64,000 nucleotides of DNA from Branchinecta lynchi. Lineage: Eukaryota > Arthropoda > Branchiopoda > Anostraca > Branchinectidae. A program made the translations under genes and the position numbers. This document shows, piece by piece, positions 23,194 through 30,293 of this stretch; position 1 is the stretch's first letter, and each line of letters begins with the position of its first letter. The stretch covers positions 4,526,001 through 4,590,000 of the forward strand of contig JAKZAP010000005.1 in the NCBI GenBank assembly GCA_023053575.1, read 5' to 3'. The notes under the pieces are model-generated. The model saw nothing but the letters and a program-made list of their open reading frames with translations, did no database searches and was not told the DNA's origin.

Positions 23194-24537
23194 TGTGGCT
23201 TTTCTTTCATAATATATAACACAGTAAATATTATATGGTACAGGCTGAGCGTGTTTTAATGTTAAACTTATTTCAATATCAGCAGTTGTTCCATTATATA
23301 TACTTGATTCGTGTTTGGAAACATCGAAACAGAATAGTGGATATACTTCTTTAAATTCTTCTATACTAACAACACTACCAGTATCAAATGCTAATTGTTT
23401 ATAACCCAAATGTATGAACCTATTGTAAAGATTTGAGTATTTACATTTATCATCGCTAAAATCACATTTAAGTGGTTCTTCAGGATATTTATCCCCATTA
23501 ATTCTAAGTTCTATGTCTGTTAAATTCATATGATCAAACACCATATTATTCATTAATTGATTGTTATGCTTTTCATTTTTCTGTAGCATCACAACTACTT
23601 TTGTTGGATTGTTTCTCTCAGATATAACTTTCCAAGTGTGTTCCTTATTCTGACTAACATCACTTTTATAACTATTACATGCTTCCCACATCAGATTATG
23701 CTTTTTATCCTTAGCAAGATCCTTTTCTAATTCACTCATCATTTCGATACTAGGAGCTACAATAGGGATCTTCCAGGATAAATACTCGATTACTACTTTG
23801 AAATTAGTATTTCCATTTCTTATAATCATGTTGTTATCATCATTTCTTCTTAGAAATAATTTATGCGATGCACCTCTGAAGAATCGTTTGTTTCCTTTCA
23901 GAAATCCAAACAATTCTGATAATGGTAAATACATATTTACTAATTTACTGCTCTTTGTTCTGTTATATCTTTTTTCAAATCCTTTATTATAATTATTATT
24001 ATTTCTCAAACTGACTGTTCCACCCCCTGCTGCAGCCCCTGCAGCTCCTGCAGCCCCTGCTACTACTGGAGTTGCAGTAAACGAAGCAATAACAGGATTA
24101 ATTTCTTTTCCTTGATTATAATCCTTATACCAGAAATGATTTCTTGCTGCACTTCTAGAATAATCATCAGAGTATTCAATCAACTTTGTAACGGTAGTTG
24201 TAATACCAACATGATTAATTTTTTCAACCGATTCATCGTTTATTACATATTCAGCGGTACTGAATAAATTAAATCCATTATTCGTTAAAGTAGCAACATC
24301 GGTTGCAGCTATAGGAGTCCCATCTTCGTTTACTATTCTTACACTGACATCAAGATAACTTTCACTTGGATAAAACCAGGAATCTAATTTCTTTGTTACG
24401 AATTCAAACTCTGATTTATTAGATACATTCACATCTGTTTCTCGAATTTCTTTAAATTCATATTTAACCACTGTATCATCCACAAGCGGTTCGTCAAATA
24501 TGTTCCATTGCGGACTGATAACTTTATTTACTGCCAT
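23155..24537 (-). CDS. MCP: Polinton major capsid protein (double jelly-roll), 460 aa
   Basis: Predicted major capsid protein of the double jelly-roll type described for Polintons, forming trimeric capsomers of an icosahedral shell. Support comes from length (460 aa), position at the end of the morphogenesis cluster next to the penton-like gene, and features such as SEFEFVTKKLDSWFYPSESY (residues 42-61), followed by DVSVRIVNEDG. A low-complexity Gly/Ala run (about residues 160-173) followed by Asn repeats probably forms a surface loop. It starts at ATATAAATGG. Its last 13 codons lie inside the left terminal repeat, so a remnant is present at the other end. The fold cannot be proven by eye. 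Confidence 0.82.
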   Translation of the reverse strand: MAVNKVISPQWNIFDEPLVDDTVVKYEFKEIRETDVNVSNKSEFEFVTKKLDSWFYPSESYLDVSVRIVNEDGTPIAATDVATLTNNGFNLFSTAEYVINDESVEKINHVGITTTVTKLIEYSDDYSRSAARNHFWYKDYNQGKEINPVIASFTATPVVAGAAGAAGAAAGGGTVSLRNNNNYNKGFEKRYNRTKSSKLVNMYLPLSELFGFLKGNKRFFRGASHKLFLRRNDDNNMIIRNGNTNFKVVIEYLSWKIPIVAPSIEMMSELEKDLAKDKKHNLMWEACNSYKSDVSQNKEHTWKVISERNNPTKVVVMLQKNEKHNNQLMNNMVFDHMNLTDIELRINGDKYPEEPLKCDFSDDKCKYSNLYNRFIHLGYKQLAFDTGSVVSIEEFKEVYPLFCFDVSKHESSIYNGTTADIEISLTLKHAQPVPYNIYCVIYYERKATLGIINKNMYVSL

Positions 24538-24567
24538 TTATATAAGAAAGAAATTATTAAATAAAAC

Positions 24568-24924
24568 TTATTTCAGAATCTTTAATCCATTTCCAGTCAT
24601 TAACGTTTTGATCAAGTCCTGACTTCTTTGATTTAAAATCCTTTTATTTGTACCGATAAGATCCTTCATCGATTTTTTGTTTCCAATTACATCAATGACT
24701 TCCTTCTTGTTTACATCGATCAGATCTTTCCCATATTCTATTGCTCTGTTTTTCAACAACTCAAATCTCGGTTTAATAATATTATTATACATTGACATAG
24801 CCCCATCTTTTATTTGTTTTGCTGACGTTTGAAATAACTGGGAATTAACAATGTTTTTGAATACACTACCGATTCCACTTCCATACTGCCTTTTATAAAG
24901 TAATCGCTTATTATTAATCAACAT
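24568..24924 (-). CDS. small basic Polinton protein, 118 aa, possible internal virion protein
   Basis: A Lys/Asn-rich protein that starts at CTATAAATG between the two capsid genes, with 30-32-base gaps to its neighbours. It has an N-terminal RQYGSGIGSVFKNIV segment, amphipathic and Gly-containing, followed by basic helices. Adenoviruses and Polintons carry small internal or membrane-active capsid proteins at comparable places (pVI/pX-like), which is why I suggest a virion role. No specific motif proves it. Confidence 0.55.
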   Translation of the reverse strand: MLINNKRLLYKRQYGSGIGSVFKNIVNSQLFQTSAKQIKDGAMSMYNNIIKPRFELLKNRAIEYGKDLIDVNKKEVIDVIGNKKSMKDLIGTNKRILNQRSQDLIKTLMTGNGLKILK

Positions 24925-24956
24925 TTATAGGTAAATAATTTTATTTCACTAATCCT

Positions 24957-25679
24957 TTAAGCTTTTCTTAAATGCAGCACGTATCCAACGTTATCACCAT
25001 TCAAATCGATAGGTCTTCCCAACTGATCAGTAATTGTCATTCTCAAGGAGTAAATAAAGTCTTTTGTATTAATAGGAAGGTAGATTAATTGTCTAGGATT
25101 CTCAACAATTTGACAACCCGGTTCTGTATTAGGAACAAATGTCCAAATGACATCTGATTTACTTTTGTTTACGATAGAACTGTTTACGAGAGAGCAGTGA
25201 ATTTGAATTTTATCAACGCTTCTTGTTATATTAGGAAGCTTTGTACCTTCATTGATTTTCTTAGATATCTCACTATCCTTCTCAAATCCTAAAATCTGAC
25301 ACAAGTCACTATTAAATCTAAACACATATTTTTCTTGTAATAGTATGACAAATCTCATAGATGCTGGATTGGATGAAATTACAATAGGACATTTATCTTT
25401 TGGGGTATCAAAATACTGACACAAAAAATAATTCAAACAATCATCGTTATACATCCCATTAGGAATAGTAACATTCATCCATTCTGTTGCATTATTATCT
25501 TCATCTTTCCTGTATTGAAGTGTATTATTTCCAAATTTATCACTTATATTATGCCATGAATACCACAAAGTACACTGATTCAAACCTATTTCATAATCCC
25601 AATTACGATTCAATTCGATTGGTTGACTAAATGTTATATCAATGATACTTTCATTACCTTCAATGTTTAACAACACCAT
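24957..25679 (-). CDS. Polinton minor capsid (penton-like) protein, 240 aa
   Basis: Resembles the Polinton minor capsid protein, a single jelly-roll penton placed beside the major capsid gene. Recognisable parts are WDYEIGLNQCTLWYSWHNIS near the N terminus, TIPNGMYNDDCLNYFL in the middle and the C-terminal DQLGRPIDLNGDNVGY followed by LHLR. These hydrophobic strand patterns and the late DxxGRPIDLNG motif recur in this family. It starts at CTAATAAATGG and is three bases from the stop of the next upstream ORF. A pentameric vertex role is inferred from the family. Confidence 0.78.
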   Translation of the reverse strand: MVLLNIEGNESIIDITFSQPIELNRNWDYEIGLNQCTLWYSWHNISDKFGNNTLQYRKDEDNNATEWMNVTIPNGMYNDDCLNYFLCQYFDTPKDKCPIVISSNPASMRFVILLQEKYVFRFNSDLCQILGFEKDSEISKKINEGTKLPNITRSVDKIQIHCSLVNSSIVNKSKSDVIWTFVPNTEPGCQIVENPRQLIYLPINTKDFIYSLRMTITDQLGRPIDLNGDNVGYVLHLRKA

Positions 25680-25682
25680 TTA

Positions 25683-26507
25683 TTAGAAATATTTTTTATA
25701 TATTGAATTGTAATTTCTCTTCGTAAGAAATTTATTTCGCATTAACGAATCCAAAATATCAATAGCTTCATTTCTCACCTCATCAGATGTATTTCCGTTT
25801 ACTCTGCTACCTATCAAAGTGTATAATTTTGAAATCATTTCATCACAATTCATAAATATTCCAGTTCCTTGTTGTCTGATAAAGGGTATACTAGATTGAA
25901 TTTTTCTTAATCTATCCTTATAGTCTTGTATAAATAAAATAATTTTATCATACTTACTAGAACTATAACTTTTACTTTTCAGACCACCATAACTTTGACT
26001 TATCGGTGTTAATTCAGCCAAAGCATCTTCTATATTCTCTGGGTTATCATAATAAAAATGAGGCATCTCAAAATATTCCCCTTCATATCTTCTATGATTA
26101 TCTCTATATTTCACATTAAGTGCTTTTAATAACTCTTTATCAACACCTTCATTCAGATCAACAACTTTTATACTTGTTGGAGATGCTTCTAAAGCGGTTG
26201 ACTGCATTTCTACCCCTGAAACTGGAAGCTGATATGGTTGATTCGTTTCACCTATCTGGAGAAGCCTTGTTCTTGAACTATCATCACCTTCCTGTAGTTT
26301 ATTTATGATCATTTCAGTGTTCTCTTGTAATTTTTTGATGGTGTCTTTAGTGTTTTCTTTTTGTGCTATAATAACTGGAGCGTTTAATTCTGAAGCATAT
26401 TCCCGAAATCCTGCCTTCTCCATCTCATTTTGTTGAACCTTTCTTCTCTGAACTTCTCTGTTCTTCACTATATCCGATAACATATCACTCAAGCGTCTTG
26501 AATCCAT
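25683..26507 (-). CDS. Polinton protein with N-terminal coiled coil, 274 aa, function unknown
   Basis: Starts at TATATAAATGG. About residues 10-85 are charged and heptad-like (RREVQ/KKLQENTEMIINKL type), predicting a coiled coil. The middle contains YEGEYFEMPHFYYDNPENIE. The last ~90 residues are mixed helical, with FIRQQGTGIFMNCDEMISKL. It lies between integrase and minor capsid genes and overlaps neither. Its position suggests a structural or assembly role; I see no catalytic motif. Confidence 0.6.
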   Translation of the reverse strand: MDSRRLSDMLSDIVKNREVQRRKVQQNEMEKAGFREYASELNAPVIIAQKENTKDTIKKLQENTEMIINKLQEGDDSSRTRLLQIGETNQPYQLPVSGVEMQSTALEASPTSIKVVDLNEGVDKELLKALNVKYRDNHRRYEGEYFEMPHFYYDNPENIEDALAELTPISQSYGGLKSKSYSSSKYDKIILFIQDYKDRLRKIQSSIPFIRQQGTGIFMNCDEMISKLYTLIGSRVNGNTSDEVRNEAIDILDSLMRNKFLTKRNYNSIYKKYF

Positions 26508-26523
26508 TTATATACAACTAATT

Positions 26524-27495
26524 TTATTTCATAATAAATTTTGAAAGTTCTTTTTCATAAAACCCTCCTTGAATTAATTCCCCACTTTTGTCAGATATTT
26601 CATAAGTAATGGGAATGGTAGGTCTGATGGTTGCTATCTGAAATACTTCATCCGTATAATTAGGTAGATATCCTTTATCAAAAACACTTTTTTCTTTTTT
26701 AATTCTGACTAAATCCCCTACTTTGACGTTTCCTGTGATTTTGTACTCATCTACTGGAGGAAACAGAGCACTAAAAACCTTTTTCTGATTAACCTTTTTA
26801 CTAGCATCAACTGGTTTCATTTGTATTGAGCGGTGATACGAGTTATTATAATTATTTACGAATACAGGTAAAATATCAATCCATTTACTAGAGTTGTTGT
26901 GAGTAAAATATTTCCATAGCTTTTCTTTCAGAGTTCTGTTGAATCGTTCCACGATTTGTGCTTTCAGTTCACTTTCCGATGCAAACCAGTGAACGTTATT
27001 ATTTTTCAAAAAAGATTGAACATTTCTCATAACAAATTCTTTACCTTTATCAGTTTGTAGTTTCTTAGGAATTCTTTCTTTAAAGATGTGGCTGAATGCG
27101 TTTATTATTTCAGCACCCGTTTTATTTTTTAAGGGAATACCCCAAGCATATTTACTAAAGCAATCAATTACAGTTAAAATGTAATTTGTTTTATTATTTT
27201 CTTTTTTATATTTCTGCATGTCAACTAAATCAGCTTGCCATTGCTCATCAACATAGTGAACATACACTCGCCTCCTTTCAAAGTTATGATAGGAAGGTTT
27301 GTGTAACGTATACACATTCTCATTTTGCAACACATTTTTTATTTTATCTTTAGAAACGTTCACTCCATTTTCTTTTAATTTTCTGTAAATATCATCCACA
27401 CCTGAATAATTAGAATAATACGTCTTTAATATATCTTTTTCTGCGTCGAGGTTTTTTTTAAAAAGCGATTTTTCCTCGATCCGCAAATAACACAA
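26524..27495 (-). CDS. INT: Polinton integrase (retroviral type, DDE), -1 frame relative to zinc-ribbon ORF
   Basis: Catalyses insertion of the element into host DNA. The DDE triad is visible: D89 in QADLVD, D149 in LQTDKGKEF and E183 in KAQIVERFNRT, with 33 residues between the last two. The core is preceded by a helix-turn-helix-like region (YSGVDDIYRKLKENG) and followed by an SH3-like C-terminal part (GNVKVGDLVRIKKEKS). The ORF has no ATG before the first catalytic Asp, the first Met being M93, and no TAAATG motif. It overlaps the zinc-ribbon ORF in the -1 frame through a T5A8 run, so it is best read as a frameshift extension of that ORF. A simple frameshift mutation is the alternative. 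Confidence 0.92.
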   Translation of the reverse strand: MCYLRIEEKSLFKKNLDAEKDILKTYYSNYSGVDDIYRKLKENGVNVSKDKIKNVLQNENVYTLHKPSYHNFERRRVYVHYVDEQWQADLVDMQKYKKENNKTNYILTVIDCFSKYAWGIPLKNKTGAEIINAFSHIFKERIPKKLQTDKGKEFVMRNVQSFLKNNNVHWFASESELKAQIVERFNRTLKEKLWKYFTHNNSSKWIDILPVFVNNYNNSYHRSIQMKPVDASKKVNQKKVFSALFPPVDEYKITGNVKVGDLVRIKKEKSVFDKGYLPNYTDEVFQIATIRPTIPITYEISDKSGELIQGGFYEKELSKFIMK

Positions 27496-27593
27496 TTCCC
27501 TTTCAGCATTGGAACATTATTTTTTTGTGACACTGCCTTAAACATTGATTCAGTGTCAGTGCTCTTTTTACATTTCATACAATAAATCTCCAT
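27426..27593 (-). CDS. zinc-ribbon ORF (55 aa), likely N-terminal part of the integrase
   Basis: Too short for most ORF callers. It starts at CTAATAAATGG like the other Polinton genes. Two CxxC pairs (YCMKCKK, about residues 4-10, and NCVICGSRK, about residues 33-41) form a zinc ribbon of the type often linked to Polinton integrases. The 0-frame ends at TAA 27426. The integrase ORF runs in the -1 frame and is already open here, after a TAA upstream. The heptamers T TTA AAA and A AAA AAA (27453-27462) are in the correct phase for a -1 shift into integrase. Confidence 0.75.
   Translation of the reverse strand: MEIYCMKCKKSTDTESMFKAVSQKNNVPMLKGNCVICGSRKNRFLKKTSTQKKIY
27453..27462 (-). other. candidate -1 frameshift site, zinc ribbon to integrase
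   Basis: On the coding strand the codons read TTT TTA AAA AAA ACC. Both T TTA AAA (27456-27462) and A AAA AAA (27453-27459) obey the X XXY YYZ rule in the zinc-ribbon frame. A slip of -1 leads straight into the integrase frame before the 0-frame stop at 27426. No clear downstream stem could be judged by eye. Confidence 0.5.
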
Positions 27594-27610
27594 TTATTAG
27601 AAAACAATTT

Positions 27611-27955
27611 TTATAAACGAAAAGCTACCAACTTCATTTTGCGCTTAATGTAGGAAATACAGTGAAGTCCACAGTTTAATTCATCTATATTTTGAACAGC
27701 AAGATTTTCATAAGCTATTTTTTTCTTTGAAGTTCTTAGATATTTAATTATTTCTTTTCCTGGGGGAATACCGAAAGAATCAAAAAATTCTACATGGGGG
27801 TATTCAGGTAGATTACAATAGGCAACCCAGTGAGTTCCAGGCATTCCGAGTTTATCATAATTAATGACACCGCATTCCGAATCGTTTATATGTTTGGGTA
27901 GCGTATCTAAAGAGAAAACACCTCGAAACTGTGGTATACTCCCTAATGCATCCAT
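27611..27955 (-). CDS. PRO: Polinton adenain-like cysteine protease (frame open upstream to 28024)
   Basis: Maturation protease of the Ulp1/adenain fold, expected to process virion proteins. The catalytic residues are visible: H42 in GTHWVAY, D59 in FFDSFG, Q88 and C95 in NCGLHC. From the first Met the ORF has 114 codons, short for the family. The frame is open upstream without any ATG to 28024 and codes for the family's typical N-terminal PLTNFDI just before that Met, so the true domain starts further up. That region overlaps the 189-aa ORF in the -1 frame and holds an A AAA AAC slippery heptamer. The Met at 27955 lacks the TAAATG motif found at the other genes. Confidence 0.88.
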   Translation of the reverse strand: MDALGSIPQFRGVFSLDTLPKHINDSECGVINYDKLGMPGTHWVAYCNLPEYPHVEFFDSFGIPPGKEIIKYLRTSKKKIAYENLAVQNIDELNCGLHCISYIKRKMKLVAFRL

Positions 27956-27978
27956 AATATCAAAATTGGTTAGAGGTC

Positions 27979-28548
27979 CTACTTTACTTTTGCTTCTTTT
28001 TTGATGTCCCCGTTTTTTGACTTCCTAGGTCTTCCACGTACCCCATGACCGACAACTCTTTGTGTTCCAGGAAGTGTTAGCGCTCCACCTGTGTTGACAT
28101 CATCGGTTTTTTCCTTCTTAGGTCTACCACGTACACCATTACCGGTAACTTTTTGTGTTCCAGGAAGTTTTAGCGCACCACCTGTGTTGGTCATTTTATC
28201 CATAATTTTCTTACCAGCGAATGTACCTAAAGCAGCAGCACCACTTGTTAAAGCTGCCTTACCAAGGGTAATTGCTAGCGGTATTAAAAATGGAAGTAAT
28301 CCACCTTTTTGAATCGCTTCTCTCATCTGCTTGTATGATACATCAATATCACAACCCTTATTATTCATTTTACAGGTTTCAATTTTATCAATTTGTCGTT
28401 TACTTAAAAGTAACTTAACTGGTTCTCGTTCATTTTGTCTACTATGACTAACACGTATCTGACATTTTTGTTTAGCATCAAAGCATTTCTTCAGCTTTCC
28501 TTTCTGAAGCTTTGACAAATAAACTGTATACTCCATTGTTTCAACCAT
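27979..28548 (-). CDS. Polinton protein with hydrophobic segment and two AT-hook-like repeats, 189 aa
   Basis: Starts at CTAATAAATGG. The N-terminal half is basic and Cys-containing. Residues ~83-115 form a hydrophobic, Gly/Ala-rich stretch (GGLLPFLIPLAITLGKAAL). The C-terminal part has two near-identical repeats of ~28 residues, each with NTGGALxLPGTQ and then GVRGRPKK or GVRGRPRK, i.e. AT-hook cores. This combination suggests a membrane-active and DNA-binding virion core protein, comparable in role to small adenoviral core proteins; that is inference. Its 3' end overlaps the protease frame and carries the slippery heptamer, so a fraction may be made as a fusion with the protease. Confidence 0.72.
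   Translation of the reverse strand: MVETMEYTVYLSKLQKGKLKKCFDAKQKCQIRVSHSRQNEREPVKLLLSKRQIDKIETCKMNNKGCDIDVSYKQMREAIQKGGLLPFLIPLAITLGKAALTSGAAALGTFAGKKIMDKMTNTGGALKLPGTQKVTGNGVRGRPKKEKTDDVNTGGALTLPGTQRVVGHGVRGRPRKSKNGDIKKEAKVK
28012..28018 (-). other. candidate -1 frameshift heptamer A AAA AAC, 189-aa ORF to protease
   Basis: In the 189-aa frame the codons are TCA AAA AAC GGG, giving A AAA AAC exactly in X XXY YYZ phase; the same heptamer is used at the MMTV gag-pro junction. The -1 frame opens only after a TAG at 28025-28027, seven bases upstream of the heptamer. The 0-frame stops at 27979-27981. The heptamer thus falls inside the only overlap window that allows fusion to the protease. Confidence 0.6.
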
Positions 28549-28578
28549 TTATTAGGGAATAAATTTATCTTATAAAAT

Positions 28579-29202
28579 TTATTTACCAGCCATCATTTTT
28601 TCTATTCTGGTAACGAATGGTTTGTCAACAGGTTTTAGCTCTAGCTCTAGAAGCCTTTTTAAAATATTTACTACTGCTCTTTCAATATTATCGATACGAG
28701 TTTTTTGACCAGCAATCTTTCCTTCAATTATACCGTTATGGGTGTGTTGCCCAAGAAGCTTTTTGTCATAATCTAAAAGATTCATAGTTAACGTTGCTAA
28801 ATTAACAGCATCATTTTTGTTTCTAGGGTTTTGAACATTTGTTATCAATTTGTTCTCAGCATCAATTTCTTTCTCATTAACTCGAATTATTTCTTTTACA
28901 AATAACCCTTTATCATTAATCCTTACCAATAAATTTTTAGGAGAATCATGTACCGCAGTTAATCTGTTGATATCTTCGCTAAAATACTGATTTATCCCCA
29001 CTTGTTGTGCGGTAATTTCTTCTTTAAATTGATTCAGAATAATAGTCATGGATCTGAAACTAATAGCGTCCTGGTCAGCTTTCGCATCCCCTAACATAAT
29101 AATTCTCTTACCTTGTAGGTTAATATTACCGTTGTCATCAGTAACTCTCTTTTCATTCGATTCGTTACTAACCTTTTTTCCAACACTACCAAATTTATTC
29201 AT
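28579..29202 (-). CDS. Polinton protein with fibre-like repeats, 207 aa
   Basis: Starts at ATAATAAATGA. Two segments, GNINLQGKRIIMLGDAKADQ (then DAISFRSM) and LITNVQNPRNKNDAVNLATL, follow the pattern N-x-x-I-x-(N/M)-x-x-x-P/A-x-x-x-x-DA-(V/I)-(N/S), well known from trimeric phage tail fibres and virus spikes. The C-terminal third is helical (RIDNIERAVVNILKRLLELE) and could trimerise. It lies between ATPase and the AT-hook protein. A receptor-binding or spike function is plausible but not shown. Confidence 0.6.
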   Translation of the reverse strand: MNKFGSVGKKVSNESNEKRVTDDNGNINLQGKRIIMLGDAKADQDAISFRSMTIILNQFKEEITAQQVGINQYFSEDINRLTAVHDSPKNLLVRINDKGLFVKEIIRVNEKEIDAENKLITNVQNPRNKNDAVNLATLTMNLLDYDKKLLGQHTHNGIIEGKIAGQKTRIDNIERAVVNILKRLLELELKPVDKPFVTRIEKMMAGK

Positions 29203-29218
29203 TTATTATAGAAATAAA

Positions 29219-29896
29219 TTATCCGGTAAATTTTTCAAAGTTTTTCCTGTACTTAAGGGTTTTATCTTTTATTTTTAAATCTATGAAGAAAAAACCGTAG
29301 CCCTTGGTTGCAGTCTCGAATTGTTTGAGAAATTTTTCATCGTCTATACTGGATACATGGCTTTGTCTTATTAATTTTACTTCTTTTGGATTAGAACACT
29401 GAAAGAATGCAAAATAATTGCACTGGAGCCTTACCACCTTTGGCGTTTTATGATAGCTTTGAGACAAGTAAATAATTGAGGCATTTTTCTTTCTTCCTCT
29501 TATGAATAAGTCTTCTATTTTCTTCTGGTCTTTTTCAGTGACAAAATCGTCAAAGATAATCAAGTTTTGGTACTCAGGGTCTAAGTCGTCAACATCGACA
29601 ATATCATCAAGATTGTTACTTACTGTTAAGACTTTCGATTTGCATTGTGACTCCAAAGTGGTTAAATTGGTTATAAGGTCTTGATATTTATCTTCTTCAA
29701 GATCTTTAGCATACAAGTATATTCGGTTGAAACAAAGATATTCATAAATTAAATTCAAAAGAAGGTTAGTTTTCCCTGTTCCAGAACTACCACAAATTAA
29801 GAGTCTAAATGGCCACTGAGGTGCAAGGTCGTGCTTATTCTGATAAGTGTTCTTTTCACTAAAGTCATAGACTTTGATTGGAGCCTTTTCATTCAT
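29219..29896 (-). CDS. ATP: Polinton genome-packaging ATPase (FtsK/HerA, A32-like), 225 aa
   Basis: A P-loop ATPase thought to pump DNA into capsids. Walker A is GSSGTGKTN (residues 36-44), Walker B is NLIIFDDF (residues 111-118, acidic D116/D117), followed by a sensor-like SIIYLSQSYHKTPKVVRLQC (about 145-164). Length and motif order match Polinton and poxvirus A32-type ATPases. It starts at AAATAAATGA. Its 3' end is 16 bases before the next ORF's start. Upstream lies the 21-bp tandem array that separates it from the polymerase. Confidence 0.93.
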   Translation of the reverse strand: MNEKAPIKVYDFSEKNTYQNKHDLAPQWPFRLLICGSSGTGKTNLLLNLIYEYLCFNRIYLYAKDLEEDKYQDLITNLTTLESQCKSKVLTVSNNLDDIVDVDDLDPEYQNLIIFDDFVTEKDQKKIEDLFIRGRKKNASIIYLSQSYHKTPKVVRLQCNYFAFFQCSNPKEVKLIRQSHVSSIDDEKFLKQFETATKGYGFFFIDLKIKDKTLKYRKNFEKFTG

Positions 29897-29929
29897 TTAT
29901 TTAGGAAGAATTTTTCATTATAAGATTTA

Positions 29930-30293
29930 TTTGAGTATTTTAAGTATATACTTGAAGTTTTGAAGTAGGTACTTGATTTTTTTAAGCAGGTACTTGAATT
30001 TTTTAAGTAGGTACTTGAATTTTTTAAGTAGGTACTTGAATTTTTTAAGTAGGTACTTGAATTTTTTAAGTAGGTACTTGAATTTTTGAAGTAGGTACTT
30101 GAATTTTTTAAGTAGGTACTTGAAGTTTTGAAGTGGGTACTTGAATTTTTTAAGTAGGTACTTGCATTTTTTAAGTAGGTATTTGAATTTTTTAAGTAGG
30201 AACTTGAAGTTTTGAAGTAGGTACTTGAATTTTTTAAGTAGGTACTTGAATTTTTTAAGTAGGTACTTGAAGTTTTGAAGTAGGTACTTGAAT
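29930..30293. repeat. 21-bp tandem array between ATPase and polymerase
   Basis: About 17 imperfect copies of a unit close to AAGTAGGTACTTGAATTTTTT, ending directly at the stop region of the polymerase gene. Variants alternate GAATTTTTT and GAAGTTTTG. It is non-coding and AT-rich. There are no spacers, so it is not a CRISPR array. Confidence 0.95.

Noticed and set aside
26524..27495. Integrase as a plain 5'-truncated pseudogene
   Set aside because: Catalytic triad and C-terminal domain are intact, and a second overlap of the same type exists at the protease. Kept as an alternative only.
29930..30293. CRISPR-like look of regular short repeats
   Set aside because: Units are contiguous with no spacers, and the setting is a eukaryotic element.
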